A stretch of DNA of 64,000 nt from Halorubellus sp. JP-L1 (GCF_011440375.1 NZ_JAAOIR010000003.1:62001-126000), one strand, 5' to 3'. Counted from the first letter of the stretch, positions 40,846 through 50,370 are shown. Notes: generated by a model from the sequence alone, not told the origin. Translations and numbers: made by a program.

Positions 40846-41378
40846 CAGCGAGGTCCTCGGATCTCGTCCACTGCTCCGGCGTTCGACCGACGCTCACTGT
40901 TCATTACAGGAATAATACGCGCCGAGTGTATATAAGTTAGAAGCGTAATATTTCGCTGCACCCTGGGGAATCGGAACCCTACCGGACCCCCGCGTGGCGG
41001 ACGAATCGGGCTCTCGGATTCGCGTTCCGAAAGCGGACCGTTCTACGGGAGACGCTCTCGGCGCCGGTGCGACCCTTGGAACCCGGTACGGGCAGGCGGT
41101 TTCGACGGAGCCGACGACCGACCCCACCGACCGGTCTCGACCAGATCCCACAGAGATTGAAACGGGCTGCCGGCCTCTCTCACAGTTTGGGGTTGAAGAT
41201 CGCGTGAAAAACCCGTCAGTGCCATCGTTGCGGGTGCATACTGATGGCCGCCTTCATCCCCGACCTGAAGGGCGAGGCTTTCGCCTCGAACTTTCCGTAG
41301 CGGCACCGCCGCCGCATCCAAGTACGGCCGTCGCCGCTATCCGAGGTCGGTCAGTACGAAGTCCGGACCGACCCAGGG
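40846..41378. other. Gene-free stretch with a possible mobile-element remnant
   Basis: The first 100 bases hold the promoter of the leftward lipoprotein gene (AT-rich, TATATAAG-like at about 40927-40936). The rest carries no supported gene, except an IS-end-like sequence near 41221-41300. Confidence 0.5.
41221..41300 (+). mobile_element. Possible IS200/IS605-type right-end remnant
   Basis: CGGGTGCATACTGATGGCCG and the following stem-loop CCCCGACCTGAAGGGCGAGG, then CTTTCGCCTCGAA and TTTCCGTAG, resemble the hairpin-bearing ends of haloarchaeal tnpB elements as I recall them. No tnpB gene precedes it, so it would be a deletion remnant or small non-autonomous copy. The match is from memory. Confidence 0.35.
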
Positions 41379-42107
41379 CTACAGATGGCCGCGGACGCGG
41401 TGGATCGTCGAGTACGCCGCCCCGAGAGCGCGCGTCAGCCGGCCGTCGCGGACGACCGGTTCGACCCGGCCGTCGCGGACGGCATCGACCACTGCTTCGG
41501 GGGTCAGCTCGTCGACGTCGAGGCGCGTCGAGAGCCGCCCGACCTCGAAGGGCAAGTGCGCGTCGCTCCCACCGACGACGGGGATGTCACGGTCGCTGGC
41601 GATACGTTCGATGCGCCGGCGATACTCGGGGTGTTTGCCGTTGATCTCGATCGCGTCGAAGTCGGCGTCGCTCTCCCGAAGGCGGCTGTTCCGGAACGGG
41701 TGCGCGACGATCGCGACGCAGCCGTGGTCGTGTGCGAGTTCGACGGCCTCGTGCGGGGAGAGTACCCCAGGGTCGGTTCTATCGGGCGGGTTCGGCCCGA
41801 CGACGAGCAGGTGCCCCTCCGTCGTCGAGATCTCGATACCCGGGATGCAGGCGTCGCTCACCAGCGTCTCCGGCCGAAAGAAGTCGTGGTTGGTGACTGC
41901 GACCCCGTCCAGTCCGCGTCGGCGCGCTATGGCGAGCGTCGCCCGCACGCTGTGGGGGTCGAAGCCCGCTGCGAACGCCGGGTCGCGATGGAAGAACCGG
42001 CTGTGGGTGTGGAGGTCGCAGTCGAACACGGATACTGGTGGGGCGCTCGCCGGACAAAAGACGGTTTCGGTCGCCCGGACGTCGCCGACGAGCGCTCCGA
42101 CATCCAT
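41379..42107 (-). CDS. PHP-domain metal-dependent phosphoesterase
   Basis: A 242-residue protein. The PHP metal sites are visible: CDLHTHSRFFH (first HxH), GVAVTNHDFF, PGIEISTTEGHLL, IVAHPFRNS and VVGGSDAHLPFEVG. Related PHP proteins hydrolyse phosphate esters or nucleotides with bound metals. The substrate is unknown. A start at ATG 42107 lies only 28 bases from the divergent lipid-kinase gene. A more extended frame upstream runs through that gene and is not coding. Confidence 0.86.
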   Translation of the reverse strand: MDVGALVGDVRATETVFCPASAPPVSVFDCDLHTHSRFFHRDPAFAAGFDPHSVRATLAIARRRGLDGVAVTNHDFFRPETLVSDACIPGIEISTTEGHLLVVGPNPPDRTDPGVLSPHEAVELAHDHGCVAIVAHPFRNSRLRESDADFDAIEINGKHPEYRRRIERIASDRDIPVVGGSDAHLPFEVGRLSTRLDVDELTPEAVVDAVRDGRVEPVVRDGRLTRALGAAYSTIHRVRGHL

Positions 42108-42134
42108 TTCAGGGTTTGGTGTGACGGGGGCTCT

Positions 42135-43058
42135 ATGACTGATCCCCGCAGAGTGATGGTCCGGAATCCGACGAGCGGGGACGGGAAGCGAACTCGAAGG
42201 GCGCGAGCGATGGCCGAGGAGCGTGGCTGGGAGGTCCTCGACAGCGAGGGTGGCGAGCACACGGTCGAACTCGCGGCCGAGGCGTCTGTGCGTGCGGACA
42301 CTGTCGTCGCCTGCGGCGGCGACGGCACGCTGAACGCGACGCTCACTGGCGTGCTGGAGGCCGGGCGGCTGGACGACGTCTCGCTGGGCGTCGTTCCGGC
42401 CGGGACCGGGAACGACTTCGCCGACAACGTCGGCATCCGCGGCGTCGAGCACGCGTTCGAGGTCGTCGAGTCCGGTGCATCGCGCGCGCTCGACTTCGCG
42501 ACGGCGAACGACCGGCCGTTCCTGAACTCCTGCGTCGGCGGACTGACCGCCGAAGCGAGTGCGAGGACGACGCCCGCCCGAAAGCGGCGTCTCGGCGTGC
42601 TGGCGTACGTTCTCACGACCATGTCGGTCTCCAGGGACTTCGAGGGATTGAAGCTGCAGGTCTCGATCGGCCCGGACCGCGACCCGGTCTGGGCCGGCAA
42701 CGCGCTGATGCTCCTCGTCGGGAACGGCCGACGATTCCCCGGCGAACGGATGCGGCAGGCGAACATGGAGGACGGCCAGTTGAACGTCGTCATCATCGAG
42801 GACGCACCGACGCTCGACTACCTCTCGAGGGGCGCCGCCGACAGACTGCTCCGCCGGAACGCCACGCACCTCACGCGAGTGAAGACGTCTCACCTCCACG
42901 TGACTCACGAGGGGTCGCCGGTCCAGTTCAGTCTCGACGGCGAGATGATCGAGGCGACGGAACTCGCGGTCGACAGCCAGCCGGGCGCGATGGAGTTCTT
43001 CGTCGGCTCCACCTACGAACCGAGTCCAGCGGAGTGGAGCAAGCAGCCGTCGACGTGA
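42135..43058 (+). CDS. Diacylglycerol/lipid kinase family protein
   Basis: A 307-residue protein of the DAGK catalytic family. It starts VMVRNPTSGDGKR, has the nucleotide-binding VVACGGDGTLNATLTGVLEAG, then LGVVPAGTGNDFADNVG, and a C-terminal beta-sandwich ending SLDGEMIEATELAVDSQPGAMEFFV. These enzymes phosphorylate lipid or sphingoid alcohols, or NAD in related groups. In archaea the substrate is probably an archaeal lipid precursor. It is divergent from the PHP gene, with 27 bases between starts. Confidence 0.9.
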   Translation: MTDPRRVMVRNPTSGDGKRTRRARAMAEERGWEVLDSEGGEHTVELAAEASVRADTVVACGGDGTLNATLTGVLEAGRLDDVSLGVVPAGTGNDFADNVGIRGVEHAFEVVESGASRALDFATANDRPFLNSCVGGLTAEASARTTPARKRRLGVLAYVLTTMSVSRDFEGLKLQVSIGPDRDPVWAGNALMLLVGNGRRFPGERMRQANMEDGQLNVVIIEDAPTLDYLSRGAADRLLRRNATHLTRVKTSHLHVTHEGSPVQFSLDGEMIEATELAVDSQPGAMEFFVGSTYEPSPAEWSKQPST

Positions 43059-43174
43059 TCGGCCTCTGTCACGGACGCCCGTCCCCTCGATCCCTGCCGG
43101 TCACTTCGTTGCGGTCCGTATCGGGGTTCGTGGAGGCGAAGACGTATCCCCATCCGAGACCTCTATACCTGTAG

Positions 43175-43549
43175 ATGTCACTAATCGACCTGACGATCAA
43201 CAAGCCGGCACTGAAGCGAACCGAAGTCGTCGACTCAACCGACGAGACACGGACGGCGTCGACCGACGAGGGACGGACAGCGTCGACCGAAGCGGCGCGG
43301 ACAGCGTCGACCGACGAGACGGACACGGGACCGACCGACGAGGCGGCTGGCGTCTCCACTGGATCGAGTGGCCGTCTCCGACGGACCGCTCGGAACGTCG
43401 GCCTGCTCGGCGTCGGCGTCGTCGGGCTCCTCACCCTCCGGAAGCTCCGCGGCCGCCGAAAAAACGAGAGCACGGCTGCGGACGACGTCGTGGCCGACGC
43501 CGAGACCGAGAGCGTGGACGTCGACGTCAGCGACCCCGGCGCCGAATAA
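43175..43549 (+). CDS. Small membrane-anchored protein with octapeptide repeats
   Basis: A 124-residue protein. The N-terminal half is disordered and holds four units of a 24-bp repeat encoding RTASTDEG-like octapeptides (residues about 26-57). One hydrophobic helix (VGLLGVGVVGLLTL, about residues 78-92) and an acidic tail follow. No family is recognised. The start at 43175 has a preceding TATA-like ACCTCTATACC, so it is probably leaderless. Confidence 0.65.
   Translation: MSLIDLTINKPALKRTEVVDSTDETRTASTDEGRTASTEAARTASTDETDTGPTDEAAGVSTGSSGRLRRTARNVGLLGVGVVGLLTLRKLRGRRKNESTAADDVVADAETESVDVDVSDPGAE
43249..43345 (+). repeat. 24-bp in-frame tandem repeat
   Basis: Four degenerate copies of a 24-bp unit (ACGGCGTCGACCGACGAG core) encode Ser/Thr/Asp-rich octapeptides. 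Confidence 0.7.
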
Positions 43550-43655
43550 CTACTCGGTTCCCCGTCGCCGATTCGCTCTCTCTCACTTTCGAGGCAGCTT
43601 CGAACCCAAGTGGTATGTGTCCGACTTCTCTCTAAAGGGTAGAGGTAACTATATA

Positions 43656-43895
43656 ATGGGACTCCTGGATTCGTTCGGCGCGCTCGTCAGCAGCTTGATC
43701 GCATCGATAGTACTGCTCGTGTTCGCGGTACTCAGCTTCTTCATCACGGTGTTCATCGTACAGGTCGGGGCCGGCCTGGCTGGCTACTCCACGCTGAGCG
43801 GTGACTTCGTCGTGCTGTCGGCCGCGATACTCGCGACTGGCGCCATCGTGGCGGGCGCGACGCCGATGTCGAGCCTCGCCGGCGTCGACGAGTAG
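43656..43895 (+). CDS. Small two-helix membrane protein
   Basis: A 79-residue protein, MGLLDSFGALVSSLIASIVLLVFAVLSFFITVFIVQVGAG, split as a first long hydrophobic helix. A second helix follows (FVVLSAAILATGAIVAG) and a short tail ends in GVDE. AACTATATAATGGG overlaps the start, which would be too close for a TATA box, so the promoter lies further up. No family is recognised. Confidence 0.65.
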   Translation: MGLLDSFGALVSSLIASIVLLVFAVLSFFITVFIVQVGAGLAGYSTLSGDFVVLSAAILATGAIVAGATPMSSLAGVDE

Positions 43896-44086
43896 CATCT
43901 CGACCGGGCACGGCACTGCTGCCGTTCGCGGGCGTTTCGCGTAGTCTCGACGCATAGTGGGAAATCGACCCAGTCAGTGGATCTTGCTTCGGGTCGGTGC
44001 GCTGGACCTCGAACGGGAAGTCACGTGGTACCATCTCCCGACCGCCAGTCCAAGTGCCTATATAGCAGTCTGCCGGTAGGCGACGC

Positions 44087-45946
44087 ATGGCCGTTCCCCC
44101 GATGTCGACGGAGATGCTCGTCGTCTTCGGACTCATCGGGGCCGCACTCGTCCTGTTCGTGACGGAACTCGTCCCGAGCGACATGACCGCGATCGGGGTC
44201 CTGGTGTCGCTCGTCGTCCTGGAGTCGTGGACGGGCGTGGGGGCGCGCGACGCGATCTCCGGGTTCGCGAGCAGTGCGACGATCACGATCGTCGCGATGT
44301 ACATCCTCAGCGCGGGCATCCAGAAGACGGGGCTCGTCGAGCGTCTCGGCGTCTACCTCGCTCGATTCACGAATGGAAGCGAGTCACGATTGCTCGGCGC
44401 GACCGTCGGGTCGACGGGCGTCAGCGCGGGCATCATCAACAACACGCCGGTCGTGGCGGTGTTCATCCCGATGATAACGGGGCTCGCCGAACGGAGCGGG
44501 ATCTCGCCGTCGAAGCTCCTCCTGCCGCTGTCGTACGCCGCGATGCTCGGCGGGACGCTGACGCTCATCGGAACCAGCACGAACATCCTCGCGAGCGACC
44601 TGTCGCGGGAACTGCTCGGGCAGCCGCTGTCGATGTTCGAGTTCACGAAGCTCGGCGTCGTCGTGCTCGCCGTCGGCAGCCTCTACCTCCTCACCGTCGG
44701 GCGACGACTCACGCCGGCGCGCATCGACCCGATCGCGGACTTCACCGAGGAGTTCGGGCTCGAGGATCACTTGACTCGACTTCGCGTCCGGGAGTCGTCG
44801 CCGCTGACCGGACTGGCGCTCGCCGACGCGGACGCCGAGATCGACGTGGGTGCGGACGCCGACCTCGACATCCTCCAGCTGGAACGTGGCACGGAGACGT
44901 TCTTGGCGTCGGGCTCGGACCAGACCGTCGAAGCCGGGGACGTCCTCACGGTGCGTGCGAACACGCAAATCGCGACGCACGTCGCGTCCCAGTACGACCT
45001 CCAGCACCAGCCGCGAGCGGCGGTGACGGAACTCGAACTGACGGCCGAGGACGACGCGGGGACGCTCGCCGAGGTCGTGATCCTCCCGGAGTCGCGGTTC
45101 GTCGGCGAGACCGTCCTCGACACGAAGCTCGCGGAGCTGTTCGAGACGACGACGCTCGCTGTGCGTCGCGGCGACGCCCTCTACCGCGACGGACTCGACG
45201 AGCGGGAACTCCGATCGGGGGACGTTCTCCTGTTACAGACGACGCCCGGCGCGATCGAGTACCTGAGCGAGCGCGGGGACGTCGTCGTCACGGAAGCAGC
45301 AGAGGAGCCGCTGGTCAGCGAGGACGAGCCCGCGGAGGCGATCGCGCCGCTGTCCTCGCACACGCCGATCGCGGCCGGCATCATGCTGGCGGTCATCGGC
45401 GTCGCGGCGCTCGACGTGCTCCCGATCGTCATCGCCGCACTCGGCGGCGTCGTCGCGATGGTCATCACGGACTGCATCGACACGAACGAGGCGTACGACG
45501 CGGTCAGCTGGAACATCATCTTCCTGCTCGCGGGCGTCATCCCGCTCGGGCTGGCGATGCAACGCACGGGCGGCGACGAGTTCATCGCCGCAGTCCTCGT
45601 CCAGAGCGCGTCCGTCCTCCCCGTGATTGCGGTACTCGCTCTCTTCTACCTCCTAACGGGGCTGCTCGCGAACGTCATCACGCCCGTCGCGAGCGTCGTC
45701 CTGATGATCCCGATCGCGGTCGATACCGCCGAGCGAATCGGCGCGAACGGGCTGGCGTTCCTGCTCGCGGTCATGTTCGCGGGGTCCGCGGCGTTCATGA
45801 CCCCGATCGGGTACCAGACGAACCTCATGGTGTACGGCCCAGGCGGCTACCGGTTCACGGACTACCTCCGCGTCGGCGGCCCACTCCAGGTACTTACCGC
45901 GACCGTCACCACGCTCGGAATCGCGTACTTCTGGGGCGTCACCTGA
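44087..45946 (+). CDS. SLC13/ArsB-type permease with two RCK_C domains
   Basis: A 619-residue divalent-anion/Na+ symporter-like protein. Helices at residues 5-180 include the signature SAGIINNTPVVAVFIPMITGLA. Two TrkA-C (RCK_C) domains lie in a cytosolic loop at about 210-300 and 310-395. The second transporter half holds AVSWNIIFLLAGVIPLG and TPIGYQTNLMVYGPGGY. Such proteins move sulfate, dicarboxylates or similar anions, and the RCK_C pair likely senses a ligand. The substrate is unknown. The second start, at ATG 44102, is also possible. Confidence 0.9.
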   Translation: MAVPPMSTEMLVVFGLIGAALVLFVTELVPSDMTAIGVLVSLVVLESWTGVGARDAISGFASSATITIVAMYILSAGIQKTGLVERLGVYLARFTNGSESRLLGATVGSTGVSAGIINNTPVVAVFIPMITGLAERSGISPSKLLLPLSYAAMLGGTLTLIGTSTNILASDLSRELLGQPLSMFEFTKLGVVVLAVGSLYLLTVGRRLTPARIDPIADFTEEFGLEDHLTRLRVRESSPLTGLALADADAEIDVGADADLDILQLERGTETFLASGSDQTVEAGDVLTVRANTQIATHVASQYDLQHQPRAAVTELELTAEDDAGTLAEVVILPESRFVGETVLDTKLAELFETTTLAVRRGDALYRDGLDERELRSGDVLLLQTTPGAIEYLSERGDVVVTEAAEEPLVSEDEPAEAIAPLSSHTPIAAGIMLAVIGVAALDVLPIVIAALGGVVAMVITDCIDTNEAYDAVSWNIIFLLAGVIPLGLAMQRTGGDEFIAAVLVQSASVLPVIAVLALFYLLTGLLANVITPVASVVLMIPIAVDTAERIGANGLAFLLAVMFAGSAAFMTPIGYQTNLMVYGPGGYRFTDYLRVGGPLQVLTATVTTLGIAYFWGVT

Positions 45947-46389
45947 ACGCCACTGACGCGTGTGCTCGAGGGCGACAGGTGCGCTACGGGGACGGTTGGT
46001 TGGTGGACTGGCGTCGCGTTCAAGTGCACGAGGCCGACTCCCGTCCAAGTGACATTCTAATCGCTTCCCCGTTCGTTTCTGAGAGCGGGGAACAGCGGAC
46101 GACTACTGTTCTCGTCGACGATCGTGACGAGTCGACGACGCGGCCGCGTCGACTGTGCACTGGCGTGGGTCCCTCGGCCTCAAGACGGGGTCGTTCGGAG
46201 ATCGTGGTGAGCCTCGTTCCGCAACCACCGGAGGCGATGCCCTGTTGGTCTTTATGAAACATAAAATACACTTTATTATACATATAAGGAGCATATTTAT
46301 AGAAGATAATTATCAAATCTGGGTCTCGTGGTGGCTGGTCGCCGACGGTGAAGTGAAACAGGATTTCATCGATCTCTCAACTTTAGAGC
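45947..46389. other. Gene-free stretch with an AT-rich island
   Basis: No gene is supported. Bases about 46248-46318 are strikingly AT-rich compared with the rest of the window and hold several TATA-like strings (ATTATACATATAAGG, ATATTTATAG). This may be foreign DNA or a strong promoter region. Confidence 0.5.
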
Positions 46390-46608
46390 ATGCACGATTC
46401 AGATTCGTCGGACCCCGGGTCGGGGACGAACGGGGGGCGGCGGTGCAAGGTCGCGCGAGTCATCGACGTACGCGACTTCGATGGATTGGACGCAGACAGG
46501 GAGCGTCTCTGGACGACCATGACTGCGATCAGGGGGAGCCTACGCGAGCTCACCGACCTCTTCAATCGCCGCGTCCTGGCGGACGAGCCCGGTCGGGCCC
46601 GTATGTAG
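46390..46608 (+). CDS. Short hypothetical protein
   Basis: A 72-residue protein with a Ser/Gly-rich N-terminus and a helical second half (VIDVRDFDGLDADRERLWTTMTAIRGSLRELTDLFNRRVLAD). It resembles small haloarchaeal proteins of unknown function. No strong promoter or Shine-Dalgarno is seen. It may be real or a chance frame at the edge of an AT-rich island. Confidence 0.4.
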   Translation: MHDSDSSDPGSGTNGGRRCKVARVIDVRDFDGLDADRERLWTTMTAIRGSLRELTDLFNRRVLADEPGRARM

Positions 46609-46996
46609 CTGTTCGGCAGCGACCTCGATAGTGTGTCCGAAATACTCACTGACGACGGCGTCGGGTCCGAGACGCAGGTCGGCGTCGAACGCCGCCTGGA
46701 ACGGGAAGACGACGACCCCGGCTCTTCAACTACTGGCTTTCTTATGTATATGGGAATACTTACGTATTTGGTGAACTGTCGTAGAGTGATGAATGACGCG
46801 AACGACGGGTGGTGAACCGTCGACGACGGCCGTCGCACAATCAACCGGCCGTAGGGCCGCGCTCGGTCTGAAATCCCGTGGCGGGACTCCCGTGTCTTCA
46901 GGTGCGGGAGGAGGTCAATGGTCGACGCTTCGTTCGTCGGGCAGATGCGTCCTTGTACGTCAACAGTTATGGGACCTCGGCGAGTGTATTCAGGAG
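46609..46996. other. Gene-free leader of the SDR gene
   Basis: No credible gene is seen. AT-rich TATA-like sequence (TTATGTATATGGG, about 46738-46752) could be a promoter. A start-less open frame runs leftward across 46545-46720 and is not accepted. Confidence 0.4.
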
Positions 46997-47887
46997 ATGC
47001 TGTCAGACCGCGTCTACGTAGTCGCAGGTGGCGGTAACGGAATCGGGAAGGCAGCGGCCGTCGAACTCGGCCGTCACGGAGCAACGGTGGTGGTCAACGA
47101 CCTCGGCGTCGACGTCCACGGGGAGGAGAGCGACGACGGGTCGCTGGACGACGTGATCGAGGAGGTGGAGGCCGTCGGTGGTACGGCCACCGCCCACTAC
47201 GGCGACGTCAGCTCACTCGAGTACACGGAGCGACTCGTCGAAGAAACCCACGGGACGTACGGGCGGCTCGACGGCGTTGCGAACTTCGCCGGTATCCTCA
47301 AGGACGCCCTCTCGTACAAGATGACGGGCGAAGAGTGGGACGACGTCATCCGGGTCCACCTCCGCGGGCACTTCTCACTCCTGCGGAACGCCGGTTCGCA
47401 CTGGCGCGAGATTGCTGAAGACGACGTGGACCGCCCGCAGCGGTCGTTCCTCTCCGTGACGAGTCGCTCGGCGCTCGGGAACGCTGGTCAGGCCAACTAC
47501 TCTGCAGCGAAGGCGGGTATTCTTGGCCTCACTAGAACTACAGCGCAGGAACTCTATCGACACGACGTCCGTGTCAACGCCCTGATGCCGACGGCGTTCA
47601 CCCGGATGATAGAGGATATCCCGGAGAGCCAGCGGTCGTTCGACGAGGAGGAGATGCCGGCGTCGAAGATCGCGCCAGTCGTCGCATTCCTCATGAGCGA
47701 TGACGCGACGGACGTCACCGGCTGCACGATACGCGCCGCAGGCGATTCGATTGGCATCGTCTCGAACCCCGAACTCACCCGCGTCGGCTACAGCACCGAC
47801 GGCTGGTCGGTCGAGGAACTTCAGGAGCACTTCCACGACGCCGTCGGGAGCGGGACGAACCTGAAGAAGACCAGTCGGGAATTCTAG
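46997..47887 (+). CDS. Short-chain dehydrogenase of the 17-beta-HSD type 4-like group
   Basis: A 296-residue NAD(P)-dependent oxidoreductase. It has the Rossmann motif VVAGGGNGIGKAAAVELG, the conserved VVNDLGVDVHGEES region typical of multifunctional beta-oxidation SDRs, VANFAGIL and the active-site Tyr in NYSAAKAGILGL. It probably oxidises a 3-hydroxyacyl-CoA. The ATG is preceded by a GGAG Shine-Dalgarno. It is the first enzyme gene of the catabolic island and lies convergent to livF. Confidence 0.91.
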   Translation: MLSDRVYVVAGGGNGIGKAAAVELGRHGATVVVNDLGVDVHGEESDDGSLDDVIEEVEAVGGTATAHYGDVSSLEYTERLVEETHGTYGRLDGVANFAGILKDALSYKMTGEEWDDVIRVHLRGHFSLLRNAGSHWREIAEDDVDRPQRSFLSVTSRSALGNAGQANYSAAKAGILGLTRTTAQELYRHDVRVNALMPTAFTRMIEDIPESQRSFDEEEMPASKIAPVVAFLMSDDATDVTGCTIRAAGDSIGIVSNPELTRVGYSTDGWSVEELQEHFHDAVGSGTNLKKTSREF

Positions 47888-47945
47888 CTACCGGTCGAGC
47901 AGTCTGTGCGGTCCTCGAGGACTCTTGAGTTGTGACCGAAGGCGG

Positions 47946-48659
47946 TCACCGGCCGCCGAGGTACGCCTCGCGCAGATCCTCGTTCTCTAGGAGTTCGCTG
48001 CTCTCGCGCTCCATGTACACGCTGCCTTCGCGAAGCACGTACGTCCGATCGGAGTTTCGCAGAATCACGTTGACGTTCTGCTCGATGGTGACGAAGCTCG
48101 TAGACCGTCTCTCCTGGATCTCCCGTAACTTCTCGAAGACGTCCTGGACGTACTTCGGCATCAGGCCGGCACTGGGCTCGTCGAAGAGGATCAACTCCGG
48201 CTCGGTGACCACGGCGCGTGCGATGGCGACCATCTTCTGCTCGCCACCGCTCATCGTGACGACGTCCTGATCCTTGCGCTCCTCGAGTCGCGGGAACAGC
48301 TCGTAGAGTTCGGCCTTCCGGTCCTCGAGTTCGTCGTCGTCGACGGTGAACCCACCCATCTGGATGTTCTCGTCAACGGTCATGTCGGGAAACACGTTGT
48401 CGCGCTGGGGCACGTACCCGATGCCCTGCTTGATGAGGTTCGAGGGCCGTTCCCCGGCAATGGATGACCCCTTGAACGTTATCGAGCCCTCCCAAGGGGA
48501 GAGATAACCCATGATGACCTTCAGGACCGTCGACTTCCCGGCACCGTTCGGCCCGATGACGCCGACGATCTCGTTGTCCTCGATTTCGAGGCTGACGTCC
48601 TTGATCACTGGGACGTCGGTGTAACCCGTCGTAACGTCCTCGACGTTGAGGACGGACAT
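47946..48659 (-). CDS. livF: Branched-chain-type ABC transporter ATPase LivF
   Basis: A 237-residue ATPase of the LivF group. Walker A is GPNGAGKST, the ABC signature is MSGGEQKMVAIARA and Walker B is LILFDEPSAGLMP. It should pair with LivG to power the LivH/LivM permease. It overlaps livG by ATGA and is downstream of it. The permease genes lie 14 kb away on the other strand, an unusual split. The transporter could carry amino acids or, from context, carboxylic acids. Confidence 0.94.
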   Translation of the reverse strand: MSVLNVEDVTTGYTDVPVIKDVSLEIEDNEIVGVIGPNGAGKSTVLKVIMGYLSPWEGSITFKGSSIAGERPSNLIKQGIGYVPQRDNVFPDMTVDENIQMGGFTVDDDELEDRKAELYELFPRLEERKDQDVVTMSGGEQKMVAIARAVVTEPELILFDEPSAGLMPKYVQDVFEKLREIQERRSTSFVTIEQNVNVILRNSDRTYVLREGSVYMERESSELLENEDLREAYLGGR

Positions 48660-49369
48660 CAGGCGCTCCCCCCCAGGTACGACTCTACGACCCGTTCGTC
48701 TCGTTTGACGCGCTCGGGGACGTCCTTCACGAGGTGCTGGCCGTTACTCATCACGATCACCTCGTCGCAGGAACTCGAGATCTGCTCGATCTCGTGGCTG
48801 ATGATGAACACGGTGACGCCATGCTCCTCGACGAGTTCGTCGAGGAGATCGGCGATGTTGTCGACGAGGCCGGGGTTGACGCCGGCGAACGGCTCGTCGA
48901 GCATAATCATCACGGGTTGGAGCATCATCGCGCGTGCGAGCCCGAGGAGTATCTTCTGCCCGCCGGAGAGTTCGCTCCCGTAGAGGTGCTTGTGATCGTC
49001 GAGCTGAACGAACTCCAGCAGTCGGTGGGCTTCTGTCTCGACGTCGCCCGGGCAGGGGACGACCATGAGGTTCTCGAGGACGGTCATCTCGGCGAAGATA
49101 TTCGCGCTCTGGAACGTCCGCGCGAGCCCGTACCGCGGAATCTCGTACGGTGGTTCGTCAGTGAGGTCGTGTCCATTGAACTCGATCGTGCCTGCATCGG
49201 GTTCGAGCATTCCGCTGATCAGGTTGAACGTCGTCGTCTTCCCTGCACCGTTCGGTCCGATGAGTCCCGTGATCTCTCCGCGCTCGACTTCCAGGTCGAG
49301 GTCGTCGACAGCGACCATGCCGGAGAACTTCTTGGTGAGACCCTGGACTTTCAGAATCGATTGTCCCAT
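48659..49369 (-). CDS. livG: Branched-chain-type ABC transporter ATPase LivG
   Basis: A 236-residue ATPase. Walker A is GPNGAGKTT, the LivG-type insert includes FQSANIFAEMTVLENLMV, the signature is LSGGQKILLGLARA and Walker B is VMIMLDEPFAGVNPG. The ATG at 49369 begins MGQSILKVQGLTKKF and lies about 30 bases from a TATA element. The longer frame to 49504 crosses the promoter of the divergent flavin reductase and is not used. Confidence 0.94.
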   Translation of the reverse strand: MGQSILKVQGLTKKFSGMVAVDDLDLEVERGEITGLIGPNGAGKTTTFNLISGMLEPDAGTIEFNGHDLTDEPPYEIPRYGLARTFQSANIFAEMTVLENLMVVPCPGDVETEAHRLLEFVQLDDHKHLYGSELSGGQKILLGLARAMMLQPVMIMLDEPFAGVNPGLVDNIADLLDELVEEHGVTVFIISHEIEQISSSCDEVIVMSNGQHLVKDVPERVKRDERVVESYLGGSA

Positions 49370-49395
49370 TTGATAAACTACCGTTGCACTCAATC

Positions 49396-49406
49396 GCGTA
49401 TAAATA
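49396..49406 (-). promoter_or_regulatory. TATA element of livGF
   Basis: The reverse strand reads ATATTTATACG, about 30 bases before the livG ATG. Confidence 0.6.
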
Positions 49407-49509
49407 TTGTGCCGCGTTAGCGTTCGAGAGGGGGTCCGGAATCGGTCCTCCGGTCCGCTCGTCTCAAGACTCCCGGTACGCTTATCTCGAAATCGGACGG
49501 ACACCCCGT

Positions 49510-50370
49510 ATGGAACTCGACCCCCGCGAGCGCGAGCATGCGATGCATCACATCGTTACCAGTCTCGTCACGCCACGACCGATCGGGTGGATCAGCACTC
49601 GCAACGACGACCGCGACAACCTCGCCCCGTACAGCTACTTCACGCTCGTCAACACCTACCCGCCGGTCGTGATGTTCTCCGCTTCCCGCAACGAGGACGA
49701 TACGTCGAAGGACTCGCCCCGGAACGCCGTGGAGTCGGGCGAATTCGTCGTCAACGCCGTCACCGAGGATCTGGCCGAAGCGATGGACCTCACGAGCGCA
49801 CCACTCGGTGACGTCTCGGAGTTCGACTACTTCGACATCGAGCGCGCGCCGTCGTCGACGGTGGCACCGCCACGAGTGGCCGACGCCGTCGCCAATCTCG
49901 AGTGCTCCGTCATCGACACGATGGAGGTGTACGACAGCGACCTGGTCTTCGGCGAGGTCCGCCATATCTCCGTCGACGAGCGGATCACGACGAACGAGAC
50001 GGTGGACGCGACGAAGGTCCGATCGGTGGGCCGTCTCGGCGGTGCGCACTACACCGGAGTCTCGCTACTAGACGTCAAACGCCACGGGTTCGGTGAGTGG
50101 GAGGCCCCGGTGCCGCTCGGATTCGAGGTCGACGACGAGACCGGCTGGATCAGCGTCGACGAACCCGAGTTCGAGGCGGTTCGAACCGCACTCGAACGGG
50201 TCGTCGACGGCGAAGACCCTGCCGTGCTGGAGGCTTCGGGTCCGTTCGACGAGGGCGAGCTCTCCGGGGCGGTCGACCGTACCGAACTCTATCTGGAGGG
50301 CGTTACCGACGACGAGCGACTCGAGGCGGCGCTCACTGCGGCCGGCTACGAAACCACGTTCTCGTACTGA
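49510..50370 (+). CDS. Flavin reductase-like (DIM6/NTAB) protein
   Basis: A 286-residue protein. The flavin-binding region reads VTPRPIGWISTRNDDRDNLAPYSYFTLVNTYPPVVMFSA, then SGEFVVNAVTEDL, and later GRLGGAHYTG. These proteins bind FMN and either supply reduced flavin to a monooxygenase or have their own oxidoreductase role. A paralogue lies at 61530-62135 (shared PRPIGWIS and NLAPxSYF). This copy has a C-terminal extension of about 80 residues, not seen in the paralogue. TATA-like CTTATCTC at about 49480 gives a leaderless start. Confidence 0.9.
   Translation: MELDPREREHAMHHIVTSLVTPRPIGWISTRNDDRDNLAPYSYFTLVNTYPPVVMFSASRNEDDTSKDSPRNAVESGEFVVNAVTEDLAEAMDLTSAPLGDVSEFDYFDIERAPSSTVAPPRVADAVANLECSVIDTMEVYDSDLVFGEVRHISVDERITTNETVDATKVRSVGRLGGAHYTGVSLLDVKRHGFGEWEAPVPLGFEVDDETGWISVDEPEFEAVRTALERVVDGEDPAVLEASGPFDEGELSGAVDRTELYLEGVTDDERLEAALTAAGYETTFSY

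Noticed and set aside
41130-41200. CRISPR-repeat-like string (CCCACAGAGATTGAAACG)
   Set aside because: It recalls the end of haloarchaeal CRISPR repeats but occurs once. The next similar string (GGGGTTGAAG) is not at a repeat-spacer distance with an identical repeat, and there are no cas genes.
46545-46720. Reverse-strand open frame reading FPFQAAFDADLRLG and more
   Set aside because: It looks protein-like but lacks any start codon after an upstream stop and matches no family I know. It is probably chance or a relic too short to call.
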